Positions 23,621 through 36,700 of a DNA stretch of 64,000 nt are shown one piece after another (within the stretch, counting starts at the first letter, position 1; each line of letters begins with the position of its first letter). This DNA comes from Pholis gunnellus (taxonomy: Eukaryota > Chordata > Actinopteri > Perciformes > Pholidae). The stretch covers positions 14,503,303 through 14,567,302 of the forward strand of contig OU342814.1 of the NCBI GenBank assembly GCA_910591455.2, given 5' to 3'. The notes under the pieces are model-generated. The model was not told the DNA's origin. It worked only from the letters and a program-made list of their open reading frames with translations, and did not search any database. The translations under genes were made by a program, and so were the position numbers.

Positions 23621-23907
23621 TTCTCTTGCCCCTCCCCCTTTTTCTCCTCTCTTTTGATGACATATCACTTCCTAGCTTTGGGCCAATACGCTTGCACATT
23701 GACAGATAACCACACTCCCACTTCACTGATTAGTGGAAAACAATAAATGTGCGCATGCGACTGCTGACAAAGATCATGCAGAATAATGGCAATTTAATTT
23801 TGCCATTTTGAAGGAAACCTAGAATTTATACTTTTTTTGAGAGCATTTTAAAATAATGTTTCAGAGAAGGTTAGCAGGAGTTATATAAAATAATGAATAA
23901 AACAATA

Positions 23908-24122
23908 GGCCCTTCAGAAGCCATATTGACATGCCATTGCCGGGTAAACACAGGTGTAACTAATCACATTAATGATGGCTCTGTTCCATTTAGGTGGACC
24001 AGGCCCTGGTATTGTGCATGCTGGCTCACTGGAATCACTCAACTGGAGCAAATTAATTTTTAGCTATTACATCTGTGTTCAACCTGCTATGACATGTCAA
24101 AATGGCTGCTGTGAAAAGGGCC
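23908..24122. mobile_element. MITE-like element with about 57-bp imperfect inverted arms
   Basis: The left arm starts GGCCCTTCAGAAGCCATATT and continues through ACATGCCATTGC to ACACAGGTGTAACTAAT. The right arm, read in reverse complement, has the same order: GGCCCTTTTCACAGCAGCCA, then TTTGACATGTCATAGCAGG, then AACACAGATGTAATAGC. The middle, about 100 bp, is not symmetrical. It has no coding capacity and no clear target-site duplication. Confidence 0.5.
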
Positions 24123-24780
24123 TCTATGACGGAATCATGCAAAGCTGACAATTAAACAATAGTGATGCATTGTTCACCTTTCTGACATATCTCATATCAA
24201 GTTGTTTTGTCTTGTGATTTTCATTTCAGATTAACTTTCCTCTACTTGTACTGTATAAAACATTTCAATCAAGCCTTTTCTTTTTTTTTTGTCATCGGCA
24301 GGACATGAGCACTGAATGCAAATGTATTTCAGGTATTCCCTTGTTTCTCTTCTCTGACTGCCGATTTGACATAAAACATCCAAAGGAACTGGATTATTTG
24401 CAGTTTCCAGTTTGTGTTATCATGCCTCGTCATTGATTGAACGTCACACAGACGCTGCATTGATAGGTGCAGGAATGAGAAAGTCGATGCATATATGATG
24501 AACCACATGACATCAGACAGAGAAAGGGATCCTGATCATTATTTATAAGTACTCTTACTTGTCCCTGAGTGAAGCTATCTCTCATTTTAGAACCATGTGC
24601 ATTATTTAGCAATGCTGCCAATGTTTTGCTTTTTGTGTTTGGTTTGGAATTAAACAAGACTTGTAGAGCTGTTGTGACTGCTCTTTGAATCTTCAAGTAT
24701 TCTGGATATCATTCGTATGTTTATCATATTTTACGAGACTAATGTTAAATGTGCGTTATAGTTTCTATTATTTTACGTTA

Positions 24781-25045
24781 CAGCAATAGTTTGACATTTA
24801 GGATTTCTTTGCAGGGAGTTAGATGAGAAGATTAATACCACTATTTGTAAGATGAATATGAAGTTAGCGCTAGTAGCCAGTTGGCTTAGCTTAGCACAAA
24901 GACTGGAAACAGGAAAAAACAGCAAGCCTGGCTCTGTGCAACATAATCCACCTGAAAAGTTGAACCCTTGTTGATATGACTTGTACAGTAGCTATTTCTC
25001 TTTAGGGTTCCTAAACATGAAACACAAAGCAACAACTTTATAATC
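24781..25045. repeat. Interspersed repeat, AGCTTAGCACAAAGACTGG family, copy 1
   Basis: Contains the run GAGTTAGATGAGAAGATTAA, then GGCTTAGCTTAGCACAAAGA, then GCCTGGCTCTGTGCAA and AATCCACCT. I recognise this order from a repeat that is very common in percomorph fish genomes. A second, more decayed copy is at about 43890-44165. Confidence 0.6.
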
Positions 25046-26635
25046 TCAGCAGCGTCTAAGTAGTCCACCATTGACTTAGACTCAATGAGTGGCCCATGGC
25101 TGCCAAGCATTATCTTATTTCTGAGCATGCAAGGCGCCTGTTCTTGATGACAGTAGTCACCGTCTTTTCTCATTGAGCATCATCTGATATTTACATTTCT
25201 TGCCAACACAATTAGATTCCCTGTCTTTGCTTCACAAAGCATCAGACCTGGGGGCCACCACACTCGCATGACTGACAGGAACGTATTTTCCCTATCTTGT
25301 GTAAGGGGATTACCTGAAACCCCCTATGGCTCGGTGACTCTAGGATTACCCGGCCCTTTTTTCTTTAACTTGCTCCAATAAATGAGATGCACATTGTTGG
25401 CCTGCCATGTTCTGCCCTCCTCTCTCTGGATGCCTGCTCTGTGACTGTCACATCACATCTGTCTGTGGGTTCATAACCGGGCCTGTGCCTGACTCCCAGT
25501 GCAGCCACATCAAGGTTTTCCCCTAATATGTGCCTTAAAGCATGCGTAATGTTGATCACAAGGCCATTTTGCTTAATTTAACTCATTCCTTTTAGTTTGA
25601 TTAATGTCACTGAGGATGAAGCAGGCTGATTGCAGCAGCTGCAGAGCGACATGTTAAAATGCATCAGTATGAACATCACTATGATATTAGTTTATAGAGT
25701 ACAAACTGAGGACAGTCCAGTTCAAACCAACTACATTATGCAGATTTGTTCTTTGCACACACACATTTACTTTTTACCAATCTGAGTGCATAGCTGTGTT
25801 GTAGAAAATGAGCGTCTATCGCATACTATGTGCCTGGATTACACTAATTTTATCACGTCACAATCTCTGCATTGTGTTCAACTTCAACAACTTCCCCTCG
25901 CTTTATCTTTGCTCGTAAATTTGATTGCTTTCAGCTGAGAGATTAGATGACGCCCTGTTTCCTGCATGCACGCCTTTATTAAGAGGGCCTCAACGACACT
26001 CTCTCCAGGATAAAATAAAGATGGCATCAGTTAATCCAGCATTTCAATTACAAGCTGTGATTTACTGTGTCTCTGGGGACCGACTGAGACTGTAGCAGGG
26101 AGAGATACAGCAGGCAGGGCAGATACAGTCAGATACTGTAGCGTGGCACTATACAAAAAGCCCTGCTTCTCGGTATTGTACATCAGAAAGCACCGCCACT
26201 ATCTGTGGGCAATCTGAACACAGCAGAACAGAGCTCAACAGCAAACTAATCTACTAACCTCCTCTTTGTGTCGTCTCTTTGTCAATCCAAGTAACCGTTC
26301 TGAGGCAGAGCGGCAGCTCAGACTTCACCAGTTTTATGAGGTCGTGCTCTACAATTCAGGTATGTGTCGCTGTTATAGTGGCAGCTGTAGGGCAAACGTT
26401 TGTCAAGTTATTCTCTCTTCATGCAGGGGTGGACATACTGCAATAAAATGTAGCCTAATGCAATTAACAATCAATTTAGTTTATTCCAGACCACCGGTTC
26501 ACAGTAAAATCACATGTCAATACAATAGTCCTGCTAATTAATTTGTGAGTCATTAAAGGTTTAATTTCTGTTGAGATGTGTGCTAGAGATGTTGATTTAG
26601 CTCATTAATAACATTGCATTGAGGTGTTCCACTTC

Positions 26636-26770
26636 CAAGGCCCTGGTGTTACGACACAGGCTCCCTGTCACGGCTTACTGGGACAGAGCCCTCGTTAATG
26701 TTATTAGTTGCACCTGTGCTTTTCCTGCTATGACGTCTGCTGGGAAAAGGACTATTTCAGAGGCCATTCG
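26636..26770. mobile_element. Diverged relative of the 23.9 kb inverted-arm element
   Basis: Carries, in reverse orientation and the same order, the phrases AGGCCCTGGTGTT, GGGACAGAGCCCTCGTTAA, TATTAGTTGCACCTGTGC and CCTGCTATGACGTCTGCTGG. Each matches the element at 23908-24122 with a few differences. Boundaries are approximate. Confidence 0.45.
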
Positions 26771-27537
26771 TAAAACAGGGATTTTCAACTGGTCTGACCT
26801 CATCAAAAGAGTCAGGGACTGTGAATTATACACGTCAAACATAAAGCTCTTTAGATAAAGTTACAATAAATAAATCAATACGTTTTACATATTACATCTG
26901 GTGTTCACGGACAACTTTCAAATTAAAACGTAAGCGCAGTTGTGTCGACACGTCCGTCTCCATGACGACTGAGCAAATTCCATCCACCAATGAAGACCAA
27001 GTGATGTGGTTGAAAGGTCTGGAATAAGCTAGTACGTGAGCATTAATTATTTAGTATTTTGTTGTATTTCGTTGTTATGTTATGTTAAAAATAAATGTTA
27101 GATACACAAAACAACATAATGGAATATATTGCTTTTTTTGTTTTATTCAGACTAGATTGGTTGATTATCAGAAAATTAATACAATGATTTGTTGTAAAAA
27201 TAACAAACGTTCTTAATTGTGAGGAGTTGCTGCTTTTCTTTGTCTTATGATGAGGGTTTTCTTTTACTGGAGAGACTGTTAGGTATTTTTCACAATTTCC
27301 TAACATCTCAAAAACCAAATGATTAATCAGAGAAAAAGGAAAAAGACCATAATTCAGACTGCCCCACATACCAAACGAGCTGTCCCACCTGAGCAACCAC
27401 GAGTGGGGGTGCAGGGCGTCACGTGACTTTTGAAGGTGCAGCGTGTAAACACCAACCCCCACAATAGAATTCTAATAAATCTGTGACATATTCATATAAA
27501 CATACCAAATACCATCACATGACACCAGGACCTACCC

Positions 27538-27542
<5 letters not shown>

Positions 27543-27634
<92 letters not shown>
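27543..27634. repeat. (TC)46 microsatellite in the spock2 proximal promoter/5'UTR
   Basis: 92 uninterrupted bases of TC that end 126 bases before the spock2 start codon. Pure polypyrimidine/polypurine tracts of this length can adopt triplex (H-DNA) structure and bind GAGA-type factors. Confidence 0.97.
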
Positions 27635-27636
<2 letters not shown>

Positions 27637-27759
27637 AGCAGCAGAAGGAGCATCCTATAGGCTAATCAGCTGGTAGTTTCAATCCAGCCTCAGCATCCTC
27701 CCCCTCCCACAAGAGGAAAGCCGACAGCCGGTGTGCGCGAGGTGTTTTTGTCCGCTACC

Positions 27760-30700
27760 ATGGTGGAAATTACGGATATCGCGTGCCTTCTCGTCCCGCT
27801 TGTGATGCTCGTGGGGTCTACCTTCCAGACCGACGCGAAGAGCGTCAAAGAGGCGGAAAAACCGGGAAATTTCATGGAAGACGAGCAATGGCTATCCACC
27901 ATTTCACAGTACGGCCGCAAGATCAAGCACTGGAATCGGTTCAGAGATGTAAGTCCGCCGTGTTGATTGTGAGATGCGCGGTAATGCGGTATAAGATGCG
28001 CTGATAGGGAATATGCACGGCCATTCAGAAACAGTAATAATAGTTATCACACACTTTCTTAGCCTGCATAATACACACAAACTTGGTTCTGTTGTTGGAA
28101 CATATCCCACACAGTAGAAACACATACACACTTTAGAGCAAATGTTTAAAAATATGACATTTTTCAGTTATAACCACTGAAAGGTCTTTATTTGGATGTG
28201 AATTTAGGGCAATAAGATGGGATTGTGTTCTAAGTGTAGCTTACACATTTTGCCTGATTTTGTCCTTGTTTTAAAAGAATTATATGTTCACTTATCTGAC
28301 TCTTCGAAATTCAGGATATCTAAAGTGATATTTAATATAGCTTTACCAGGATTGCTTGGTCAAAAATAAAACCACAGTTATTACTCTTTCCACTTTTAGT
28401 ATACCCAGTTAATATTAAGCAATTCATGTTTCAGTCCCACTTGCACAGCAGGAGTATAGACCTATTCCATCATACTGCCCTTAATATGGGTTACCTCAGA
28501 TGTGTTTCCAGACGTGTCCCGGGAGATTTCACGAACAAGAGAATTAAGCAATTAAAGCAGAGAGGTGGGAATTGATTGATGTGCATATTCACCTACTGAC
28601 CAGACTGAACTGGGTTGCACGGATTGATTAAAGCCTGCAGGCTATGGACAATGATATATTGCTGTGTCTGTGAATGTATGGACATAATTTTGCCTGCAAG
28701 CTCTGTGAAATGATTACTAATGACCCCAACAGGATTTGGACAATAGTGCATTTGGATTATGTTCCTTATAACTCCTGTTAATTGGGTTTTAATAGATCCA
28801 GGGTGGTAACTATCACGTGATGGGTATCATTATTGGATTTGAAATGTGAGCAGCTGGCTTCGGCCCCAGCATGCATGAGAACAATGCCAGATCTTCAGGA
28901 GGAGAAGCCTTTACGCGTAATAACCATTGCAGAGAGGCTTTAGTGTCATTTTTGATCCGCATTCATACACCTCCTCGTGGACGTCCCTGAAGAAAAGGTG
29001 AATCTGTGACTGGCAGCCGCCCCTGCTGGGATCGGATTACTTTGGCTGTTATTACTTGAGGAGAATGTCCTCGGGAACTGTATTAAGGGAAGTAATGAAA
29101 TTGTGGGCATTGAAAGATTAAGTCAGAATTATTGTGGGATTATAACTCACTGGATGCTGCTCTATATTTACACAGCTTTGATCCAAAATGTTTGAGCGGC
29201 AACTTCACTCTGAATTCAGCACATTGTGATTGGCTGTGCAAAACAGCATCCCGCCAGGAGTGACTCAAAACACAAACACACACAGAACATGTGGAGCATC
29301 GGAAGATATAAGCGGTTCTTCTTAACTTTGCTTCAGGGGTTGCCATCTAGTATGAAGATGTCACTTGCTCTGATTTCCCTTTTTTTCCCCCTCTTGATTT
29401 AACATCAAAGCTGCTGGGTAACACAAACAGTTCCAGTTGCACACTGGCTCTTTCATGTTCATTATTCCCAGAGGTGATTGTCTTAATGTGCGCGTGTCCA
29501 CGGGCAACGGATACGCTGCATACATGTGGGATCCGTTCTACACTCTTGCAAGTGCATAAGCGTGATTTTGTCAGGGCTGTTGCATCTGTGCGCGTTAAAG
29601 GGCAGGAGTGGTGGTGTCTCTGGTGATGATGATGATGACAGGGGAAACATCAGAGCAGCGAACCACTGAAACTTCCGGGGGGAATCGCCAATAGACATCA
29701 CTTTGATTTCAGCTTGCTGCCGTAGCAACAGCGGTCTCCGTGTTATGGTGTTGAAATGGAGCATGCATCACGGAGGGTTTGATGACTCTATCCCCCTCAC
29801 CAGTCCTGCTTCATGGTGGAAACAGAGGAAACATCCTTTATTGGGATTTTTTCATATCCTTCAAACTGCAAACTTCTTCAACTGAAACACGATTTGTGCG
29901 AGTATTTCCTTGATGATTCAGAATGAAAAAAAATTAATCTGAACGATAAAATGAGCAGTTCGGTCTTTGTAAATGATATGGTTTATGTATAAAGGACTGC
30001 CAATGACACAGTTATAGGTTTTGAGATTACACAAATTGATGTTGACTTGCACAGTCCTCTGAGAGCTGAATGTTGAATATTAATCCGACACTGGAAAGCA
30101 ATAATCAAAGCTGCACAACATGAAAGACGACCTCTTTCATTCTCTCTTTTGCATGTACACAAACACACACACAAATAAAACCATCACACACATAAACACA
30201 CACAATGCATAGGCTACAGAGCACACACTGTAAATATTTCATATGTATTCTCTTATGAAATGTAAAAGCAGAAGCTGGATAAGAGGCTCTTTCTCTTCCA
30301 ATAAAAATAGCTCTCACACTTCAACTCAATCTATTTCACAGGAAGACAAGGCGATTAGATTTAATAGGTACAGTCAACACATGATAGAATGGGATACCGT
30401 CAATCCTTTAATCTGACAGGTGCACTCAACATTTCATTTCACTAATGCACCAAATCCAGGGAAAAAATGAAAACAGGGGAACAGGGAAGGCAGTCATGGA
30501 AACTGAGTTCAGAGCTATAACCCGAACACTTGGTGTTATTTGTTCAATTCTTATAAGACATGAAGCACTGTTGGTTGAAATTAAAACATATATAACATAT
30601 ACATTTCTTTATTCCCTCTATTATTCTAAACAATCAGAAAGTTATTACTAATAATGAACCACTCGACAGCTCTATAATGGATGACTGAAGGATGGAGACG

Positions 30701-33700
30701 GTTTCTAGAAACAAATTGCAGATATAGAATAATACAAATCCATCATCATGTACTCACTTATATTTTAAGCATCATTTTTTAAGACCAGACACTTAATACA
30801 ATTTGTTCAGGACACAGAAATTCAGAGCCTCAATTATAGGGACAATTAGATGTCAACTGATCACCTCACCAGTCGAGTCTATTTTCAGTGTGAAATTAAA
30901 TAGGGAGAGCAATGCATTTTATGCATTGTGGATCCAATTTGGTATGTCTACCAAAGGCAAATCAACAGTAAATTCAATTTTGTTGCTCAACTTTCCTTGT
31001 AATTACGATTCTGTCCATGAAATTACCAAGCTATGAAATTGTTCTGGTATGTTTTATTCCTGTTGATTCAAGATAAGCTCAGATATATGACTAAAAATTG
31101 AGTTTTATCAGTGTTTATGATGTGATTTTTGGTTCGTATTTTTCTTGTTTTCCCTGCTTCCCACCCGGCACTGCCTGTGCCTGGTAAATCCTTATCTTAT
31201 AAACACATGCCTCTCCACTCCGGCAGCTCTGGGCCACTCAGTACCAATCCTTCCTGCACCTGTTGTACATTCACTTCAAGAAACTCAAAAACATCACATC
31301 CCTGTGCAGTAAATACACCGAATGGGGGAAGCATTTGCGCAAGGTTCTGGCAATCTGGCAAGAACATTTGACGAGAGGTTCACCACAGCTATACTCCCCT
31401 GCCTGATTGTAGCCTTAAAGTGGCTCCAATCCAGCACAATTTTAACACTCTGCGATTGTGGGGCACTCATCAGTGCTCCTTTTTATCATTTCACTGTAGC
31501 ATATAAAACATCATTGTGGCTAATGGCATTTGCAACAGTGGAGCCAAATACTCCATTAAAGACCAGAAGAACAGTAAATTATCAGACTGGCTTTCCTGTC
31601 GCGCGGCCGCTCCACTATCACGCTCTCTGATGTTAGGAAAGACTGCCACTGAAGCATTAACGCTATGAATGATGATAAGAGCTTATCAGGAATCCATTAG
31701 TCTATCTAGTCATACTTTGTTCTGGCATGAGTCGTTTCTTATCATACTCCAGATTCTTTATGGAGCTGCAATCGTCCGGAGCTGTGTTAGCGTAGCAGAT
31801 GGATCTCGGTCCCTTCCAACAGTTTTGTGAGAGTTTTGTCCGGACTACTGGTGCGCTGTGTGGTGTCTTGGCCTATAGGTGGTCTGTAATTGAGTGGAAG
31901 AAGAAAAAAGAAACAGCTTGTCATCATGCCACGCTTGCAAGGCTACAGCTGCTCCTCACTGCAGTACAATAGCCACAGCTGAAGGGCACAGGTGCCGCAG
32001 AGAGACAGGGAGGGGATTTTCTAAGTAGTGGAGAAAGGTGATAAATATCAAATTTCTTCACAAATGCAATTGTTTATAAAACTAAATAGCAGGTGTTACT
32101 AATAGCTGCAGAAAAAGAAAGACGCTTTTGTACAACATTCTCCCCTACAGAGGCTAGAATTGCCTGCTCTTCAGCATTTCACATGTATGACTTCTCGGAG
32201 TGACATGCTTCTGTGTTGGCTATCTAGGAGTCGGTATGCCAAATAGATTGTTTGCCGCAGAGAACCCCCAACAACCAGGAATCTGCCTGTAATGAGCTCT
32301 TCGTGGGATACTGCCAATGACCTCCTGTAGTTAGAAAACCTTTATGTGCAGTATATAGCCCCAGTCATTGGCAGTAAAAGCCCCAAAATTGTTTGGATGG
32401 TGCGTCAGTGTGATGTTAGTTTGTATGAATTCAGGTACAAAGCAGGACAGTTTGTAACTCGAGTTGTAGGCTGTGATTCAGGATTAACTCTCATTTGAAA
32501 ATGTCCTTAAATTATTACGAGACTGTGTGGGGCTTGTTGAGATTCTGTACGGCCGGTTCAATAAATCACAATTGTTTTTTCTTTTAAAGGTAACAATAAC
32601 TCTAATGGCAGTAGCTGTCCATACAGTAAATGCCACCCAAGTGTTACCTTTGGGCTTGAGCCAGACTGAGTCACAGCCAGCGCAAGATCGGCTCCCATAG
32701 GAACAGTAGCTGAGAATTTAGAAAAAGTTAGAAGTGGTTCAAAATATAGTAGCGCAAAACCGGAGGTTTTAGCACCTGGGAGCTAGTGAGTGGGCTTGTT
32801 GAGAAAGTGTACGCTGTAATCAAACTCAGAAAAACGCACACAAACCCACAGTGTTTGGAGGAGAGATGCTTGTTTTGAAACGAGCTGGTCATCACAGAAC
32901 TAAAACATGCTTTGAGGACTGCAATAAGAGCGATACTCAATATACAATATCAATGTCTTACCATTCTAAGAGCAAAAGAGCAAGGAAGTGATTATTAATG
33001 TGAATCTATTTTAAGTGCATTAGATATGAGTAAGCTCACTGTACTTGTTAGGCACCAGAAATGACAGCCAGTCTGGCTTTTCCACTTGATGAGCCAGGTT
33101 TCAGTCCTATGTTGCTGCTGATCTGGTTGAGACTCTCTTATTACATTGTTTTCAACTCCCCTGTCTCCAATCATTGGCTGATTCTTATCCTTCTTGTTGC
33201 TCCTACCGAAGCCACTTCATTGATTTTCCATTGTTGCATGTCTGTTTTTCAGTTGAGCATGGGGTTTTCCCTGAAGTGTGAAGGTTCTGCCTGTGTGTAA
33301 CAGATTCTCCTGTGAGTTGCAGACAGTTTTTTTTATTCTCTGCAGGGCACTGAATTCACAAGGGCTGGTTGTATTTATAGATAGTGAGTACCGGGTTGGT
33401 ATGAGTGCACAGAGACACAAAGTACGATTTTTTTAAGCTGCAACTGTAGGTGTGTCTGTTGTGTGGGCATGACTTGTGCATGATGCAAAACTCTAAGGAT
33501 GACGCAATAAAGTTTAAGATTTGCATCAAAATGTCTGTCAAATCCAGGTTGTAATTGCATTTTTTGTGCAACCTGGGGCATCTAATATATCGCACACACA
33601 ATCCACATATGGAAGTGCTTGGTTTAAATTTAAATTGTATTTCACAAATCTGAGCACAATCGGGATTTTGGTCAGACTTAAACCTTTTTGTCCTAAGGTC

Positions 33701-36700
33701 CTCAATCATTCTCTGTGTGGTATTTTCAATTTGTGGCTTAACATAGTATTTGAAAACTCTGGGATTATTAGAAAAAGGAACGCTCTGTAACGATGAAGTC
33801 AAGCTTGCTGTCACTAAACCTTCGGTGGGAAATCTCTATGCCAAATTAATGCAGGTTTACGTGGCAATGCAGTTTACAATTGCAGTCCCCAGAGTGGAAA
33901 TACACCAGAGGCTCTGCAGATACAACATATCACAAAAACAGAGGATAAATCAATACAGAAATCAATCAGGATATCAGTGTAATGGACATATCAAATATTC
34001 ATCAGATTTGCTTGTATCAAAGTCTATGTTTAACCCAGAGTGTAGAGAGTCTAACTGCTCCTTAAATCCATTGCTTCAAGCCAGGGTAATAATTGGCCAT
34101 TTTCATGTTCAACTACCTAAGTAATACATTTAAAAGGGTGAAATTATCCACACACAAACCAAAGACATTTAAAAACAATAATGCTTGTAGAAATATGTGC
34201 ATGTAGCCATGGATGTAAAGTTAGTTCCTAATAAAGACGAATGAAAAATAACTCACGAAGACATTTGTACTCAGAGTGAAGAAATTAAGATTGAAAAATA
34301 GGCATGAACAAGGTAAGGTGTAATGTATTGAATTAGTTAAAATAAACAATTCTAAACAATATAGAAAGTAAAAGAAACACATATTGTTTATTTGATTGGT
34401 TAATGTCAGACAGTGCCAAGAGAAAGAAAATAATCAAGGGAGAGGAGCAAGACTTTTGGTCACGAGGGAAGAAAAAGATCTATGTTGGAGCAATGAAAAA
34501 AGAGGAAAGATAGTAGCAATAGGTCAGGACTCCAACACGCACATTTCTCTATTTAGACTCAGTTAATCAGGCTGACTGTTCGTATGTGTGTGTGCACAAG
34601 CATGAATTCTGTGAGTAACTGAAATCGCGTAGCAGTTAGCCGCTAAGCTAGCAGGAGTACCAATGCTAACTGTTCAACTGTAGGCAGCTAATTACGTGTA
34701 TTGACAGCAACGGCTAGCAGCCGTTTCTCCAAGTTAGCTTCTGTGAATAGTGAATAAGTGAAAGAGTCGAGTGTGAGCTTGGACCCGGCGAAGGATTCAA
34801 GTTCAGACAGACAGGTGACCAAGAAAGCTGTGTGGCTCCTCTGATGACGACACATGATGGGCTGTTCAGATGCTACATGGTCAGATAACATATTATAATA
34901 CGTAATATTTTAGGTATATAACTGTAAGCCTGTCAGTTTTGCATATTGTTTTCAAGCAATTAAGTTATTTTTTGTTATTTAAAGGAGGCTAATTTGTGAT
35001 ATTTGTGTTTTTATTTCTTTTAAGTGAAAGGGTTCACATTATTTGTACATTTCCAAAAAGCAGTCAGTAAACTGTTACTCCTTTTGATTCCAGATACTGG
35101 TCTGTGGTAGCCCATCATTCCAGTCTAAAGGTAGTTACATTGTAGGCCTATATTTTACTTTCCCGGTTCCTCCCGGCTCTCTTACATAAGGCTCGCTCTC
35201 GACTCCGTCCTGCCGGGGAAGCAGACCAGATTCTCAATGTTTGATGCTCTGCCTCTGCAATCTTTAAGCATCAGCTCAGAGCCCTGTGTGCATGCAGAAA
35301 ACAGCATTCTTGCGTCTTGTGCCCTGCAGCCCAGCGTGCATGCAGATAGGGGTGAGAATACATAGGAAGAGAGTATTTTTGTGGGGGTTTTGTTTCATCT
35401 CAGCCTCGTCTCATGTGATCTGCAAACAGCAGCTGAGTCTTAGTGTGAATCTCAAGGTGGGAGGAAGTGATATGGTGCTGTGTGTAGCATCGCTGCTGAA
35501 GACAACCTCGGGGCAATGTAATCTTTTCATTTGATTTGGGGTTATATTTTTTACTACAACGGTCCAAAAGAGTTTATTTCAGTAGTGTGTTTCCACAAGA
35601 TGTGTGTACATAAAACAGCAGTGCATTTGTCATGTAAAGAAGAAAAAATAGATGTTTGTGGCTTTTTTTCTTGATAGCTGAATCCACTGCAAGTTCTTTT
35701 TTCACTCTTTAAGATTGGGATAATTAGGAAGCTTTGCTGCTTGCTGATCAGCCTATCGATGCTTTCCATCTCTGTGAGAAATCCTCATGGCACATGGTCA
35801 GCCTCTCCACCGGCATCTCTCGGTGACCCTCCTCTTTGAAGGGGTGCGTGCATTTACCTAAGGACCACTCGCTGTCGACAGAGTTGACTGGGAAGAGGAT
35901 GGAAAAGAGGAACTCATCAGCAGAAGTGGTGGGCTTGCAGCCTGGTCCTCGATGATGTCTGGAGGGAGATTACAGTGAGGAGGATCTTCAGTGTAGAGTG
36001 GCACCCAGTCTCACTCTGCATAACAGGTGACCGTCTGAATAAATCCTCGCCAGCCTGCACGCCTCCTTCAGATGAACACCTTCAGTGTTAACAAGCTGCA
36101 TTGTGTCCAAAAAAAACATCTGTTTACATTCATGATTCTTCTCAGTTGAGAGCAAAGGAGGAAGTTGTGTGACATAGTTGTAGAGCTTGCCGCCTGGCTT
36201 TGATGAAACCTGAACCACTGTTTTGGTTTTCATCAAGAAACAGACACACTAAAATCTAATATTTTTGCATCAATTCATCTTATAAGGTTGATACAGTAGG
36301 ACTGGGTAGCGCCACAGATTTCCCGAATCGATTCACTTCAGATTTAGAAGGATTCGATTTCCAATTCAACTTGGGATATTTCAGTTATAAAACGGATATT
36401 GCGTGGATGCATGTATATGTGTGTGTGTGTGTGTGTCTGTACATATATATACAGTATATATATATATAAACAAAGCCGGCTAATGTTAACTAGCTCTCCT
36501 CATGGCGATTTCAACACAGATTTGTTTCCAGCAGAGAGAGATTGTGGTCTGTGTGGGCTGAAATTCATGACCGTCGTGTTTTTATTTTTGATGAATTTAC
36601 TGAAGGCAGATATTAACGCTAATTGTGAGAGAAGGTCACGTATAAACCTTTATCCGGCAGACGGAGCTCCACATCACAGTGTTATTACTGTGTCCTTTGT

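Larger units (their letters stand above)
20770..27540. other. Intergenic region between ddit4 and spock2
   Basis: About 6.8 kb with no convincing exon. It holds a CA microsatellite (about 21441-21484), a repeat rich in CAGTAT/ATACTG words (about 23281-23620), an inverted-arm element (23908-24122), a common fish interspersed repeat (about 24781-25045) and a diverged relative of the inverted-arm element (about 26636-26770). The remainder shows only stop-filled frames. Confidence 0.6.

Noticed and set aside
33356..33814. 152-codon open frame on the minus strand within spock2 intron 1
   Set aside because: Low-complexity composition, no recognisable domain, no promoter or splice support, and it overlaps other random frames. 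Such lengths occur by chance in 10 kb.
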